From positions 372,001 to 436,000 of the forward strand of contig DDFF01000006.1 of assembly GCA_002337045.1 (NCBI GenBank): DNA of 64,000 nt. Direction: 5' to 3'. Position numbers and translations under genes: made by a program. The notes below the pieces were generated by a model. It was not told where the DNA came from. It made no database searches and saw nothing but the letters and a program-made list of their open reading frames with translations. This DNA is from Bacteroidetes bacterium UBA1935. Lineage in GTDB: Bacteria; Bacteroidota; Bacteroidia; Chitinophagales; Chitinophagaceae. Below, piece after piece: positions 1 to 9,122 of the stretch (position 1 is its first letter; every line of letters begins with the position of its first letter).

Positions 1-1
1 T

Positions 2-28
2 AATAGCCTTCAATGTAGAAGGCTATTA
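2..28. terminator. Bidirectional hairpin terminator
   Basis: A perfect 9-bp stem (AATAGCCTT / AAGGCTATT) with an 8-nt loop is followed by a run of T on the plus strand. It overlaps the stop codon of the minus-strand gene at 26-784. It probably ends an upstream plus-strand gene outside the window and also serves the minus-strand gene. Confidence 0.7.
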
Positions 29-784
29 TTTTTTGAGTCGCATTACAGCTAAAGTATCTATTTTCACGCCTGATTTTTCAGATAAATATTTTGCAAAATT
101 CATAGATGGTTCTATATCGTTAAAGTAGAACCCTGGGTCAAAGCTGTCTTCATTTGTAAAATAGAACTGCATTATTTCTCTATGTTGTATACCACCTGTT
201 TTATCTTCAAAAGACTGATAATAGTGTATTGCCTTTACCTGATTGTAATTGTAGATGCGCTCTGAAAAATCAGTTACAGTTTTTATAATGAATGTTTTTT
301 CACCTGCTATCACTTTTGCATTCAGCACAAAGGGAAATAACGGTAAAGACAACAAGAAAAATATCTTGCCAAGCCATACACCTGCTTTGGTATTATCATA
401 TTTCTGCGAGTTGTTATAGTAATCAAAAAACTCATCAGCTTTATAACCCAGCAATAAACGCATAGTATTTTCAGCCACAAACACCAGCGTCGCCATTGCC
501 CACAATGCCGCTACTAGGCCTACAGTATAAATGCTTGGTGGAAAAAACTGTTGATCCTTTTCTAAAAAAATTTTGTGAATAAATGTTACAATAGGTTGTA
601 AGATAAAAGCATAAATAACGGGTAATGTAAAAAATAGCGTTAATGCAATACCGATGTAAGCAAGTTTCCAGTTTTTATATTTCTTATCCAGTAGCTGTAG
701 TTCAGCATAATTTTTTTCTGACTGATAAGGAAACTTTCGGATGAAATAACCTAATGCAACATGAGATGCTTCTGCTGATAACAT
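26..784 (-). CDS. Membrane protein, three TM segments, hypothetical
   Basis: A 252-residue protein of unknown function. Hydrophobic segments lie at about residues 41-65, 84-108 and 137-155. A soluble C-terminal part (about 160-252) has the alternating strand pattern of a small PH-like domain; this resemblance is weak. I chose the ATG at 784 because the longer reading frame starts inside the divergent gene at 849 and its extra residues look non-coding. The 64-bp gap to that gene must hold both promoters. No operon partner is visible. Confidence 0.75.
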   Translation of the reverse strand: MLSAEASHVALGYFIRKFPYQSEKNYAELQLLDKKYKNWKLAYIGIALTLFFTLPVIYAFILQPIVTFIHKIFLEKDQQFFPPSIYTVGLVAALWAMATLVFVAENTMRLLLGYKADEFFDYYNNSQKYDNTKAGVWLGKIFFLLSLPLFPFVLNAKVIAGEKTFIIKTVTDFSERIYNYNQVKAIHYYQSFEDKTGGIQHREIMQFYFTNEDSFDPGFYFNDIEPSMNFAKYLSEKSGVKIDTLAVMRLKK

Positions 785-848
785 AGTATATATAGGATAA
801 TATTGGCTAAATTTCGATAATACAGTATTTTCATTACATCTATTACAG

Positions 849-3113
849 ATGATGCAACGCAAAATAATAATAATATTAGTTGCCTTGTGTGCTTTTGCAC
901 TTGGCATGAAGCAACTCCGCGAACCCGATGTGTGGTGGCAGTTGCTTGCAGGCAGGTGGATGCTGGAGCATGGTACGGTAACACATACAGATATGTTTTC
1001 TTACACCATGCAAGGTGCGAAATGGATAAACGTAAAATGGCTGTATGAGATTATCATTGCATTTCTTGAAAAAGGATTGGGTCCGGAAGCGGTATTATTA
1101 TTACAATCTATAGTGAACGTAGCTATAGTATGGTTTTTGTATAGAATCATCAGACTGGTATCTGGCACTACCTCCAATATTCTAGCATCTGTAGTTTCAC
1201 TTATTGCTTTTCTGGCAATATCAGAATACAGGATGGCGGGACGACCGGAAATGGTAAGCCACTTGCTTTGCACTGCTTATTTATTTCTGTTATGGAGAAA
1301 CCCACGTTTTGAATGGAAGCTATTATTGTTCTTCATACCGCTGCAATGTCTGTGGGCAAATATGCATGAGGGTTATCCCGTCGGATTGGTAATACTGGCA
1401 ACAGCTACAGCGGGTTCTTTTATCTCGTACTTGCTCAACAAAGAAAAACAAGCATTACTACAAACAGGTAGAATTGCAGCGGTATTTGTATTGAGTCTAT
1501 TAGCTGTGCTTTGCAATCCCAATGGAATTGTCCTCTGGAAACAACCATTTGAAATATATCGCCAGGTATGGGCAAACAAATACACTACCGAACTGTATTC
1601 TTATGCCGATGTTCAGTATTGGACGCTACAGGCTAAGTTGCATATAACAGTACTGTTATTAGTTTCAGCATATTGGATAATGCAGTTGTTGGCCGCTATC
1701 AGGCAAAAAAATCTCAAACAATTCTTATCTCCTGTATTAGCAGGCTACTTGTTGTTGATACCGTTGTTTGCTTATCTGTCCCTGACGGCAAACAGGAACA
1801 TACCTTTTGCACAAATAGTATTGATACCATCTTTGCCAATAGCACTTAGTTGGTTACTTACCATATCTAGGCTTAGAGCAATAAAGCTGCTAAACACCAT
1901 TGCTGAAAAAGCCGCCGTAATTGCAATACTAATAGCTGCACTGTTTTATGTAGCTGTAGTGAGTAACAAATGGTATACGTTTACAAAATCTCCTAATAAG
2001 TACGGTATACATGTTGCAATGCTGAATAACCCAACAGGAGCAGCAGATTTTATAAAGCAAAACAATATCAAAGGCACTGCATTTTCAGATTACTTTATAT
2101 CTTCTTACCTGCTTTGGAGCAATTACCCCGATTTTAAATCGTACATAGATTTAAGAGATCTGGATGTATTCCCGGCAAAGTTTTTTGATGACTATTTCAG
2201 CATCTATCAGCAATCGTCTAAATTTACAGAACTTGATAAGCAGTACAATTTCGATTATGTTGTGCTAAGCACATCTCAATTGGGCAGTGTACAGTTCAAT
2301 CTTTATTGGGGAAAAGATTATAATCTTGTTTATGTAGATCCTGTTGCTTCGATTTTTTTGAAATACACAGAAGCAAATAAACCTGTTAATAGTAATAAAC
2401 AAATTCAAAAAATATTTACGTGGCCTTCGCCGGTTGAAGAAGCTGCTTGGGCATCAGGCATAACTAAACTACTGAATCCGGCAGTTAGTTACGATGAAGA
2501 AGATGGTGAATTGCAAGGCGTATACGCATCACGTTTTTACAACCAAATGAAAAACTACAAATTGTCCTTGCAGTTACTTCATTCCTCGCCGCAAGATAAC
2601 GTAAGTACGCTTGTTGCACTAGGGCAAACATACCTGCAATGGGCTAGTGCTGTATCTTCTACGGTTGAAAGGAAAGCAAAAGCTGATACCTCACAAATGT
2701 ATCTTGAACAGGCTGAAAGTACAGACCCTTCAGAAAAAGGTATTTACAGTGCTGAAGGTTCGTTGTTTGCATTGAAAGGTAATTACGATAAAGCTGCTGA
2801 AAGTGTTGCTAAATTTTTGCAATATGACCAGTCGAACGATTATATGTACTATCTCTACGGCTTTAGCAATCGTATGCTATGGAAAGCAGGAGATGAAGCA
2901 AAATTACCGGATGTAATCAGTGCCATGAAAACATCTTTGAAGTTAAACCCGATGAATGGCAAAGCCAGCTTGTATCTCGCAGAGGCTTATCTGGCAAATG
3001 CAGATAATGATAATGCCCGCAAGTACTTGAAAGAGGCAATAGAATCAGGCAATCCTTGGCTGCCGCAAGAGCAGCAATTGCTCGATGTGATGAAAGGGCG
3101 GTTGGGTATATAA
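849..3113 (+). CDS. Polytopic membrane protein with C-terminal TPR-like region
   Basis: A 754-residue integral membrane protein. After a first TM helix (about 4-20) comes a periplasmic-type motif with EPDVWWQLLAGRWM and FSYT..G..W...KWL. This motif is typical of a GT-C-like family of polytopic membrane proteins whose substrates are mostly unknown. About ten further TM helices extend to about residue 372. The C-terminal half (about 380-754) is soluble, and its last 200 residues look like TPR helices (for example ALKGNYDKAAESVAKFL). Lipid-linked sugar transfer is possible, but no catalytic residue can be assigned. It may be cotranscribed with the small secreted protein 22 bp downstream. Confidence 0.75.
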   Translation: MMQRKIIIILVALCAFALGMKQLREPDVWWQLLAGRWMLEHGTVTHTDMFSYTMQGAKWINVKWLYEIIIAFLEKGLGPEAVLLLQSIVNVAIVWFLYRIIRLVSGTTSNILASVVSLIAFLAISEYRMAGRPEMVSHLLCTAYLFLLWRNPRFEWKLLLFFIPLQCLWANMHEGYPVGLVILATATAGSFISYLLNKEKQALLQTGRIAAVFVLSLLAVLCNPNGIVLWKQPFEIYRQVWANKYTTELYSYADVQYWTLQAKLHITVLLLVSAYWIMQLLAAIRQKNLKQFLSPVLAGYLLLIPLFAYLSLTANRNIPFAQIVLIPSLPIALSWLLTISRLRAIKLLNTIAEKAAVIAILIAALFYVAVVSNKWYTFTKSPNKYGIHVAMLNNPTGAADFIKQNNIKGTAFSDYFISSYLLWSNYPDFKSYIDLRDLDVFPAKFFDDYFSIYQQSSKFTELDKQYNFDYVVLSTSQLGSVQFNLYWGKDYNLVYVDPVASIFLKYTEANKPVNSNKQIQKIFTWPSPVEEAAWASGITKLLNPAVSYDEEDGELQGVYASRFYNQMKNYKLSLQLLHSSPQDNVSTLVALGQTYLQWASAVSSTVERKAKADTSQMYLEQAESTDPSEKGIYSAEGSLFALKGNYDKAAESVAKFLQYDQSNDYMYYLYGFSNRMLWKAGDEAKLPDVISAMKTSLKLNPMNGKASLYLAEAYLANADNDNARKYLKEAIESGNPWLPQEQQLLDVMKGRLGI

Positions 3114-3135
3114 CCATTACTAAAACTATGTAGTT

Positions 3136-3432
3136 ATGAAAAGTATCATCACATTCTTGTTTGTTTTGCTTGCATTTGGTGTTAGTGCACAAAACTTCAA
3201 TGCCATGCAACAAAGTCAGGAAAAAACAATCAAAGCAGCCTACAAAAGAAAAAAGGTGACAGAGATTGAATATAATAAGCTGATGCGCGAGCAGGAGATA
3301 ATAAAACAAACCATCTATAAATACGAAGCCGATAAACAACTGGACCTGCATGAGAAGAATGTGTTACAAGACAAACTAGACAGAGCAGAAAAGCGACTGA
3401 AAAGATACAAGACTAATGCAGAAAGATATTAA
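3136..3432 (+). CDS. Small secreted charged helical protein
   Basis: A 98-residue protein with a clear signal peptide (MKSIITFLFVLLAFGVSAQ, cleavage after about residue 18). The rest is rich in Lys, Glu and Gln and is probably alpha-helical or coiled coil (residues 30-95). It starts 22 bp after the TPR membrane protein and ends in a strong terminator, so the two are probably one transcript. Function unknown; the mature form is probably periplasmic. Confidence 0.7.
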   Translation: MKSIITFLFVLLAFGVSAQNFNAMQQSQEKTIKAAYKRKKVTEIEYNKLMREQEIIKQTIYKYEADKQLDLHEKNVLQDKLDRAEKRLKRYKTNAERY

Positions 3433-3467
3433 ACAAAGAAGCCACCTCATGGGTGGCTTCTTTGTTT
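3431..3467. terminator. Bidirectional terminator, 16-bp stem
   Basis: A perfect 16-bp stem (left arm 3431-3446, right arm 3452-3467; core GAAGCCACC / GGTGGCTTC) with a 5-nt loop. A/T tracts on both sides allow termination of the plus-strand gene ending at 3432 and of the convergent TonB receptor ending at 3472. Confidence 0.9.
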
Positions 3468-3471
3468 GCGT

Positions 3472-5901
3472 TTAAAACTCTACTATAAAACCTATGGTTG
3501 GTATAGATACCGCATCCGATTCTTTCAGCACCAATGGCACTGCATTGCTGCCATCATTCTTTATAGCCTGTCCATCTGTAGTTTGGAAAGCACTGTTGTC
3601 TGTTGTGCGTGCAAATGTGTATTTAGGATATTCAGGTTGCACACTGCGATACAGATTGGTGATATCAATATACACATCAAGGCTCCACTTTCTGTAGTTC
3701 CATTTCTTATCCAGCCTTATATCCATAGAGTGGAAAGAACCAAGACGCAATTGATTGAATTGTGAATAGTCGTATACCGCTGCGCCTGTCGACAGATAGT
3801 TGCGTTGAGAAGCTGCCATATCAAACGGTGTGTATGGAGCACCACCCTGATAACGGAATTTTACACCCAACTCATAGTTTCTGCGAAACTTGTAACCACC
3901 TATGAAAGACAAGAGATGTGTGTTATCCCAAGATGCAGGTGCATACAATCCGTTAGCATTTGTAAACTCGCTTTTGTAATAAGTGTATGAAAGTACTGCA
4001 TAGAAGTTCTTGGTAAACTTTTGTTGAAACTGAAACTCCACACCATAACTGCGTCCCTTACCATTAGCACTCACCGGCTCATTACCCAATACGCTGAAGT
4101 CACCACCTTTATTAGCCAGCGATATACCATCTACAGCAGATACAGGATAGTTGTTGTACAGTTTATAAAAACCTTCCAATGTAAAGCGCATTCCCGATTT
4201 TGGTATATATTCAAATCCTGCCACCGCGTGGTCGCTTTGTATATAGCGGCTGTTTTTGTTGGTGAATACACCCGCTGCCTGATAACCCAAAACAGTATAT
4301 GTAGGAATCTTGTAGTATCGGCCCACAGAAGCATTGAATTTCAGGTTTTCTATCAGCAATAATGATGCTGCCAACCTTGGCGAGATGGTATTACCAAGAT
4401 TACTGCCATCTGTAGTAAAACTATTGCCATCTGTCCTGATGCCAAATGAAAGATTCAACCTGTCTTTAAAGAGGTTTTTAGCCACCTGTGCAAATGCGCC
4501 ATACTTCCACAGGTTGATGTTTGTATTTGCATTGATGATATATGCAGGCTGTACGATATTACCGTTTGCATCTTTTATTTCGGCACGTACGCGGCTGTAT
4601 ACTTCATTCTCAAACTGTGCATATTGTGCCATCAAGCCCCAACTATAGCTCCAAGTCTTGTAATATTTGTTGAAGTCGAAACGCAGTTTGTTTTCAGCTT
4701 CTGTAGAGCGTATGCGCAATATGCGTTGGGTTTCTACAGGGTTCTGATTGTCTTCAAATTTGTTTAGTTGGTTGTTCAGCATATTGCGACTGAATGTCAG
4801 GTTCCAATACCCTTTCTTCATTAGTCCTTTCAGTCCGTACCCATTAGTATAGTTCCATTGGTTGATGGTGGGATTACTCTTCAGTATGTAGATGTTTTCT
4901 GCTGTCTGTTTATCGGGTGTATTAAAGCTGAAATTGTCTATCGCACCTATACCAAGTGTATAGAAGGAAAGATTTTTATTGATTTTATAATCCAGCTTGT
5001 ATTGAAAGTCCCAATAGGAAGGTCTTATTGGCAACTGCAACGCACCAAATAGCAATTGCAGGTAAGAGCGCCTAACAGAGCTGAGGAATGTCAGTTTTTT
5101 ATTGATTGGGCCGTCTGCTGTTACAGCCAGTTCAGTTGCACTCAGCCTCACGTTGCCTTGCACTTTATCCGGGTTTGCCCTGCGTTGTTTCATTTGCAAA
5201 ACACCCGAAAGCGGGTTATCGAACTTAGAAGGGAATGCACTTGTGTAGAGTGATACATCTTCGATAAAAGAAATATTGACGATGCCTGTTGGACCCCCTG
5301 CGCTGCCTTGTGTAGCAAAGTGATTGATAACCGGTACTTCAATACCATCCAGGTAGTACACGTTTTCGTTTGGTGCACCACCGCGAATGATAAGGTCGTT
5401 TCTGTAACCACCCACAGAACCCGATGTACCACCCACACCCGGGAATGCCTGTATTACACGAGAAATATCGAAGTTACCACCCGGGTTACTTTTTATCTCC
5501 TGGGCAGAGAGCGATTGTATGGAAAGTGGTGTTTCTGCATTTTTCTGAAACGGATTGGCTCTTACAACAACTTCGTTCAGGCTGATGTTATTAGCTTCCA
5601 TTTCCACAGTGAGCGTCTGCGCATTGCCCGATGTTACTACCACATTGTATATAACCTGTGGCTTGTAGTCTACAGCCTGTATTTTCAGGTTATAGGTTTT
5701 TGGGGGTATATTATCTATCCTGAAATTACCCTCAAAGTCAGACGCCGCACCGGTTGTTGTTCCCTCAAGTGTTACCGTTACACTCGGGATGGGTTCCTGT
5801 GTTTTCTTGTCTTTGATAGTACCGTTAATAACTCCGGTAGCCTGTGCATACATCTTGATGCTGCACAATAAAATGGTGAAAACTAGTAATGTTTGCCGCA
5901 T
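3472..5901 (-). CDS. TonB-dependent outer-membrane receptor with CarboxypepD_reg domain
   Basis: An 809-residue outer-membrane receptor. The order is: signal peptide (1-21, ending MYAQA), a carboxypeptidase-regulatory-like beta-sandwich (about 24-105), a plug domain (about 120-240, with IIRGGAPNENVYYLDGIEVP), then a long beta-barrel ending in Phe, as usual for outer-membrane barrels. The family takes up large or scarce ligands using TonB energy. The substrate cannot be read from the sequence and no SusD-like partner is next to it, so it is not a classical Sus pair. It is a single gene, divergent from dgt with about 90 bp between the starts. Confidence 0.92.
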   Translation of the reverse strand: MRQTLLVFTILLCSIKMYAQATGVINGTIKDKKTQEPIPSVTVTLEGTTTGAASDFEGNFRIDNIPPKTYNLKIQAVDYKPQVIYNVVVTSGNAQTLTVEMEANNISLNEVVVRANPFQKNAETPLSIQSLSAQEIKSNPGGNFDISRVIQAFPGVGGTSGSVGGYRNDLIIRGGAPNENVYYLDGIEVPVINHFATQGSAGGPTGIVNISFIEDVSLYTSAFPSKFDNPLSGVLQMKQRRANPDKVQGNVRLSATELAVTADGPINKKLTFLSSVRRSYLQLLFGALQLPIRPSYWDFQYKLDYKINKNLSFYTLGIGAIDNFSFNTPDKQTAENIYILKSNPTINQWNYTNGYGLKGLMKKGYWNLTFSRNMLNNQLNKFEDNQNPVETQRILRIRSTEAENKLRFDFNKYYKTWSYSWGLMAQYAQFENEVYSRVRAEIKDANGNIVQPAYIINANTNINLWKYGAFAQVAKNLFKDRLNLSFGIRTDGNSFTTDGSNLGNTISPRLAASLLLIENLKFNASVGRYYKIPTYTVLGYQAAGVFTNKNSRYIQSDHAVAGFEYIPKSGMRFTLEGFYKLYNNYPVSAVDGISLANKGGDFSVLGNEPVSANGKGRSYGVEFQFQQKFTKNFYAVLSYTYYKSEFTNANGLYAPASWDNTHLLSFIGGYKFRRNYELGVKFRYQGGAPYTPFDMAASQRNYLSTGAAVYDYSQFNQLRLGSFHSMDIRLDKKWNYRKWSLDVYIDITNLYRSVQPEYPKYTFARTTDNSAFQTTDGQAIKNDGSNAVPLVLKESDAVSIPTIGFIVEF

Positions 5902-5991
5902 AGAATTATTGTGAAACTAATAAACAATACTAATACTAAAAGGTTCAACGTAAACGAACAAAAACTGCTGATAATATTGCATTTTTACACA

Positions 5992-7386
5992 ATGAATTGG
6001 CAAAGCCTCTATAGCGCTAAAAGAACGGGCGACCGTGCAGGTAAAATAAGCAATCCTGATAGCGTACGTACATCTTTCCTGCGTGATTATGACCGCATTA
6101 TATTTTCATCTGCATTCCGCAGGTTGCAGAACAAGACACAGGTGTTCCCTCTGCCTGGTGCTGTGTTTGTGCACAACAGGCTTACGCATAGTCTGGAGGT
6201 AGCCTCTGTAGGCCGTTCGCTGGGCAAGGCTGTGGGTGATGCCATTGCTGCAAGGTATAGTAACGAGGGCGAAGACTTTAAGGAGTTTTACAAATACGAA
6301 TTGCCAAGTGTTATTGCAGCAGCATGTCTCTCTCACGATATTGGTAACCCTCCTTTCGGGCATTCGGGCGAGGATGCAATAAGAACCTATTTTGAAGAAC
6401 TGGAAGGCGATAACAGAAAGCAGATACACGATAACCTTTCTGCTAATCAACTGAAAGACCTTGAAAAGTTTGAGGGTAATGCAAATGCACTGCGCACCCT
6501 CACCAACAATTTCAACGAAAAAGAAGAAGGTGGCTACAGGCTTACATACAGTACACTAGCATCTATTGTAAAATATCCATCGAGCTCATCGGAAGGGTTT
6601 AATAAAAAAACAGGATTGATAGCAACCAAGAAGTCGGGCTATTTTGATAGCGAGCTGGCTTTGTTCGAACAGATGGCTGCAACTTTCAATCTGCCTAAGA
6701 TAGAAGGCTTCAACCACGTATATGCACGCCACCCGTTTGTATACCTTACAGAGGCGGCTGATGATATCTGTTACCGCATTATAGATATGGAAGATGCGCA
6801 CAGGCTGGGCATTGTATCGCTGGCCACTATCAAGAAACTGTTCTATCCTTTCTTCGATATGGAGAGCGATTATTACAATAGTGCTGCCTATGTAGAAAAG
6901 AAAGTAGAAGGCCTTGTAGATGATAATCAGAAAGTGCAATTCATCCGCGCCAAGTGGATAGGCCTGATGGTAGAAAAACTATCTGCCATTTTTATGGAGC
7001 ATGAAGAAGCACTGCTTGCAGGTAAGCTGGAAAAAGATTTGCTGAGTTGCATGCCCGATGCTTATAAGCCAATGATTGACGAGATAAACGCATACTCAGT
7101 AAAATACATTTATAACTACAAATCGGTAGTAGAAATAGAGATTGCGGGTTACAACGTAATAGGTGGTTTGTTGAAGGAGTTCATAAATGCAGTGCTGCAT
7201 CCTGAAAAATCAAAATCGGCTAAAATAGTACAGTTAATCTCAGACCAGTTCCCTGTAGATACAAAGAATGGCCAGTTGTACAACAACATACAATCAGTTG
7301 TAGATTTTATATCCGGCATGACAGACCTCTACGCTATCGACCTCTATCGCAAGATGACAGGTATCAGCATACCACAACTGCGATAG
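5992..7386 (+). CDS. dgt: dGTP triphosphohydrolase (dGTPase)
   Basis: A 464-residue HD-superfamily phosphohydrolase that splits dGTP into deoxyguanosine and triphosphate, acting in nucleotide-pool control in the cytoplasm. The N-terminal block FRRLQNKTQVFPLPG is followed by the metal-binding HD motif: His66 in NRLTHSLEV and His115-Asp116 in SHDIGNPPFGH. Length matches the longer bacterial Dgt type. The ATG at 5992 gives the family-typical start MNWQSLYS; the longer frame begins inside the divergent TonB gene. It stands alone; the next gene has its own promoter-like sequence. Confidence 0.92.
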   Translation: MNWQSLYSAKRTGDRAGKISNPDSVRTSFLRDYDRIIFSSAFRRLQNKTQVFPLPGAVFVHNRLTHSLEVASVGRSLGKAVGDAIAARYSNEGEDFKEFYKYELPSVIAAACLSHDIGNPPFGHSGEDAIRTYFEELEGDNRKQIHDNLSANQLKDLEKFEGNANALRTLTNNFNEKEEGGYRLTYSTLASIVKYPSSSSEGFNKKTGLIATKKSGYFDSELALFEQMAATFNLPKIEGFNHVYARHPFVYLTEAADDICYRIIDMEDAHRLGIVSLATIKKLFYPFFDMESDYYNSAAYVEKKVEGLVDDNQKVQFIRAKWIGLMVEKLSAIFMEHEEALLAGKLEKDLLSCMPDAYKPMIDEINAYSVKYIYNYKSVVEIEIAGYNVIGGLLKEFINAVLHPEKSKSAKIVQLISDQFPVDTKNGQLYNNIQSVVDFISGMTDLYAIDLYRKMTGISIPQLR

Positions 7387-7426
7387 CACGAGTATTAATA
7401 TTATGCAAAAACTGCGTATTGCTTAG

Positions 7427-7455
7427 TTGTGCGGTATATTAAACACTTACATTTG
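7427..7455 (+). promoter_or_regulatory. Bacteroidota-type promoter (TTG-N18-TACATTTG)
   Basis: TTG at 7427-7429 and TACATTTG at 7448-7455 match the -33/-7 consensus of the primary sigma factor of Bacteroidota. The box ends only 4 nt before the ATG of the dehydrogenase gene, which implies a very short or absent leader. Confidence 0.55.
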
Positions 7456-7459
7456 ATAT

Positions 7460-8230
7460 ATGGCAAAAACAGTATTGATAACAGGTAGCACAAGTGGTAT
7501 AGGCCTTGGCATTGCAAAAGCATTTGCTGCACAGGGTCATAATATAGTATTCAACGGTTTGGAGCCGAATGGCGCAGAGATAGCACAACAAGTAGCAGAT
7601 GAGTTTGGCATTCAGCATATTTTCTCACCTGCCAATATGTTGCAGCCCGATACCATCAAAGCAATGATTGCAGAAGCCGAAGCAAAGTTTGGTGGTATAG
7701 ATATATTGGTCAATAACGCAGGCATACAGTTTGTATCTCCGATCGAAGATTTCCCCGCAGATAAATGGAATGCTATTATTGGCATCAACCTGACAGCCGC
7801 TTTCTACACCACACAAGCTGTATGGAAAGGGATGAAAGCACGTAAATGGGGACGCATCATCAACATTGCATCGGCACATGGTTTAGTTGCGTCAGAGTTC
7901 AAGAGCGCATACGTAGCATCCAAACACGGCATCATAGGCTTTACAAAAACCATCGCGCTGGAGGGGGCACCATTTTGTATTACCGCCAATGCTATTTGTC
8001 CTGGTTATGTACACACGCCTATCATAGATAATCAGATAGCCGACCAGATGAAAACGCACAACATGAGCCGCGAAGAAATTATAGAAAAAGTAATGCTGGA
8101 TAAGCAGGCCATAAAAGAGTTTATACCTGTAGAAGCGATAGCACAAGCTGCACTGTACATGGCATCAGACAATGCTGCACAGATGACGGGTATTGCCCTG
8201 CCAATAGAAGGTGGGTGGACTGCACAATAA
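7460..8230 (+). CDS. bdhA: 3-hydroxybutyrate dehydrogenase (SDR family)
   Basis: A 256-residue short-chain dehydrogenase that interconverts D-3-hydroxybutyrate and acetoacetate with NAD(H). It has the nucleotide-binding motif TGSTSGIG (8-15), NNAG (85-88) and a catalytic Ser138-Tyr151-Lys155. Specificity is inferred from family features of hydroxybutyrate dehydrogenases, such as NAICPGYVHTPI in the C-terminal half. An alpha/beta hydrolase follows after 9 bp, so the pair may process short hydroxy-acid esters together. Another SDR specificity cannot be excluded. Confidence 0.82.
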   Translation: MAKTVLITGSTSGIGLGIAKAFAAQGHNIVFNGLEPNGAEIAQQVADEFGIQHIFSPANMLQPDTIKAMIAEAEAKFGGIDILVNNAGIQFVSPIEDFPADKWNAIIGINLTAAFYTTQAVWKGMKARKWGRIINIASAHGLVASEFKSAYVASKHGIIGFTKTIALEGAPFCITANAICPGYVHTPIIDNQIADQMKTHNMSREEIIEKVMLDKQAIKEFIPVEAIAQAALYMASDNAAQMTGIALPIEGGWTAQ

Positions 8231-8239
8231 ATAATTGAT

Positions 8240-9091
8240 ATGACAGATTTTCCTGAATTCGATAGTAATGTTATCGATAGCAATAATACACACCTGCATT
8301 ATATAACCTATAATGCAGGCAAGCAACCATTACTGATGCTGCACGGCCTCACGGCAAATGCACATGCCTTTGACGGACTAATAGCTCGTGGCCTTGCCGA
8401 TGACTATACAGTTATCAGCCTCGACCAGCGTGGACGTGGATTGAGCGGCTATCCCGCATTTGCATATAGTATTCCGGACCATGCAGAAGATGTTATCAAT
8501 CTGCTCGACCATCTGGGTATAGATAAAGTAAACATAGCGGGCCACTCTTTCGGTGGTTTGATGAGCTACTATCTGGCTGCTAACTTTCCAGATAGGTTTG
8601 AAAAACTGGTGATATTGGATGCCGCTGCAAAAATGAATCCTAATTCATTAGAGATGTTGCAGCCCACACTTGGCAGGCTCGATAAGCAATACGCATCTTG
8701 GGACGCGTATATCAACGAAATCAAATCTGCACCATTCAGTGCCTTCTGGGAGCCTGCAATGGAAAGGTATTATATGGCCGATGTAAAGACTACTGAGGAA
8801 GGTGGTGTAACACCGCGCCCCATTCTGGCAAACATCTTGCAGGTGGCGTACAATGTAGGTGCTACGCAATGGGATGAGTATGTGCAGGAAGTAAAGCAAC
8901 CAACCATCCTGATAAATGGTGTAGACGAATATTCTCTCGGTGAACCACTGCTGCCCGAATGTAATGCACTGGAAACGGTAGAAATGATGCCCGATGCAAA
9001 ATACATAGCAGTAGATGGCAATCACCATACCATGCTATATGGCAGCGGCGCCGAGCAGATTGTGGCAACTATGAGGGATTTTTTGAAATAA
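8240..9091 (+). CDS. Alpha/beta hydrolase
   Basis: A 283-residue alpha/beta-fold hydrolase. The HGLT oxyanion segment is at 35-38 and the nucleophile elbow GHSFGG has Ser103. A conserved DQRGRG segment is near 62-67, and a likely catalytic His lies in the C-terminal NHHTML motif. There is no signal peptide, so it is cytoplasmic. It is cotranscribed with the dehydrogenase 9 bp upstream. The ester, lactone or other substrate is not known. Confidence 0.85.
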   Translation: MTDFPEFDSNVIDSNNTHLHYITYNAGKQPLLMLHGLTANAHAFDGLIARGLADDYTVISLDQRGRGLSGYPAFAYSIPDHAEDVINLLDHLGIDKVNIAGHSFGGLMSYYLAANFPDRFEKLVILDAAAKMNPNSLEMLQPTLGRLDKQYASWDAYINEIKSAPFSAFWEPAMERYYMADVKTTEEGGVTPRPILANILQVAYNVGATQWDEYVQEVKQPTILINGVDEYSLGEPLLPECNALETVEMMPDAKYIAVDGNHHTMLYGSGAEQIVATMRDFLK

Positions 9092-9113
9092 CCCTTCGCA
9101 GCTTGTAGCTTTG
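9083..9113 (+). promoter_or_regulatory. Bacteroidota-type promoter of queA (TTG-N20-TAGCTTTG)
   Basis: TTG at 9083-9085 lies 20 bp before TAGCTTTG at 9106-9113, an excellent match to the -33/-7 consensus. The box ends 9 nt before the ATG at 9123. The -33 element lies in the end of the hydrolase gene. Confidence 0.65.
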
Positions 9114-9122
9114 CGCTTCGTT

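Noticed and set aside
5893..5991. Upstream extension of dgt by 33 codons
   Set aside because: The extension begins inside the divergent TonB receptor gene, is A/T-rich leader-like, and precedes the conserved family start at 5992.
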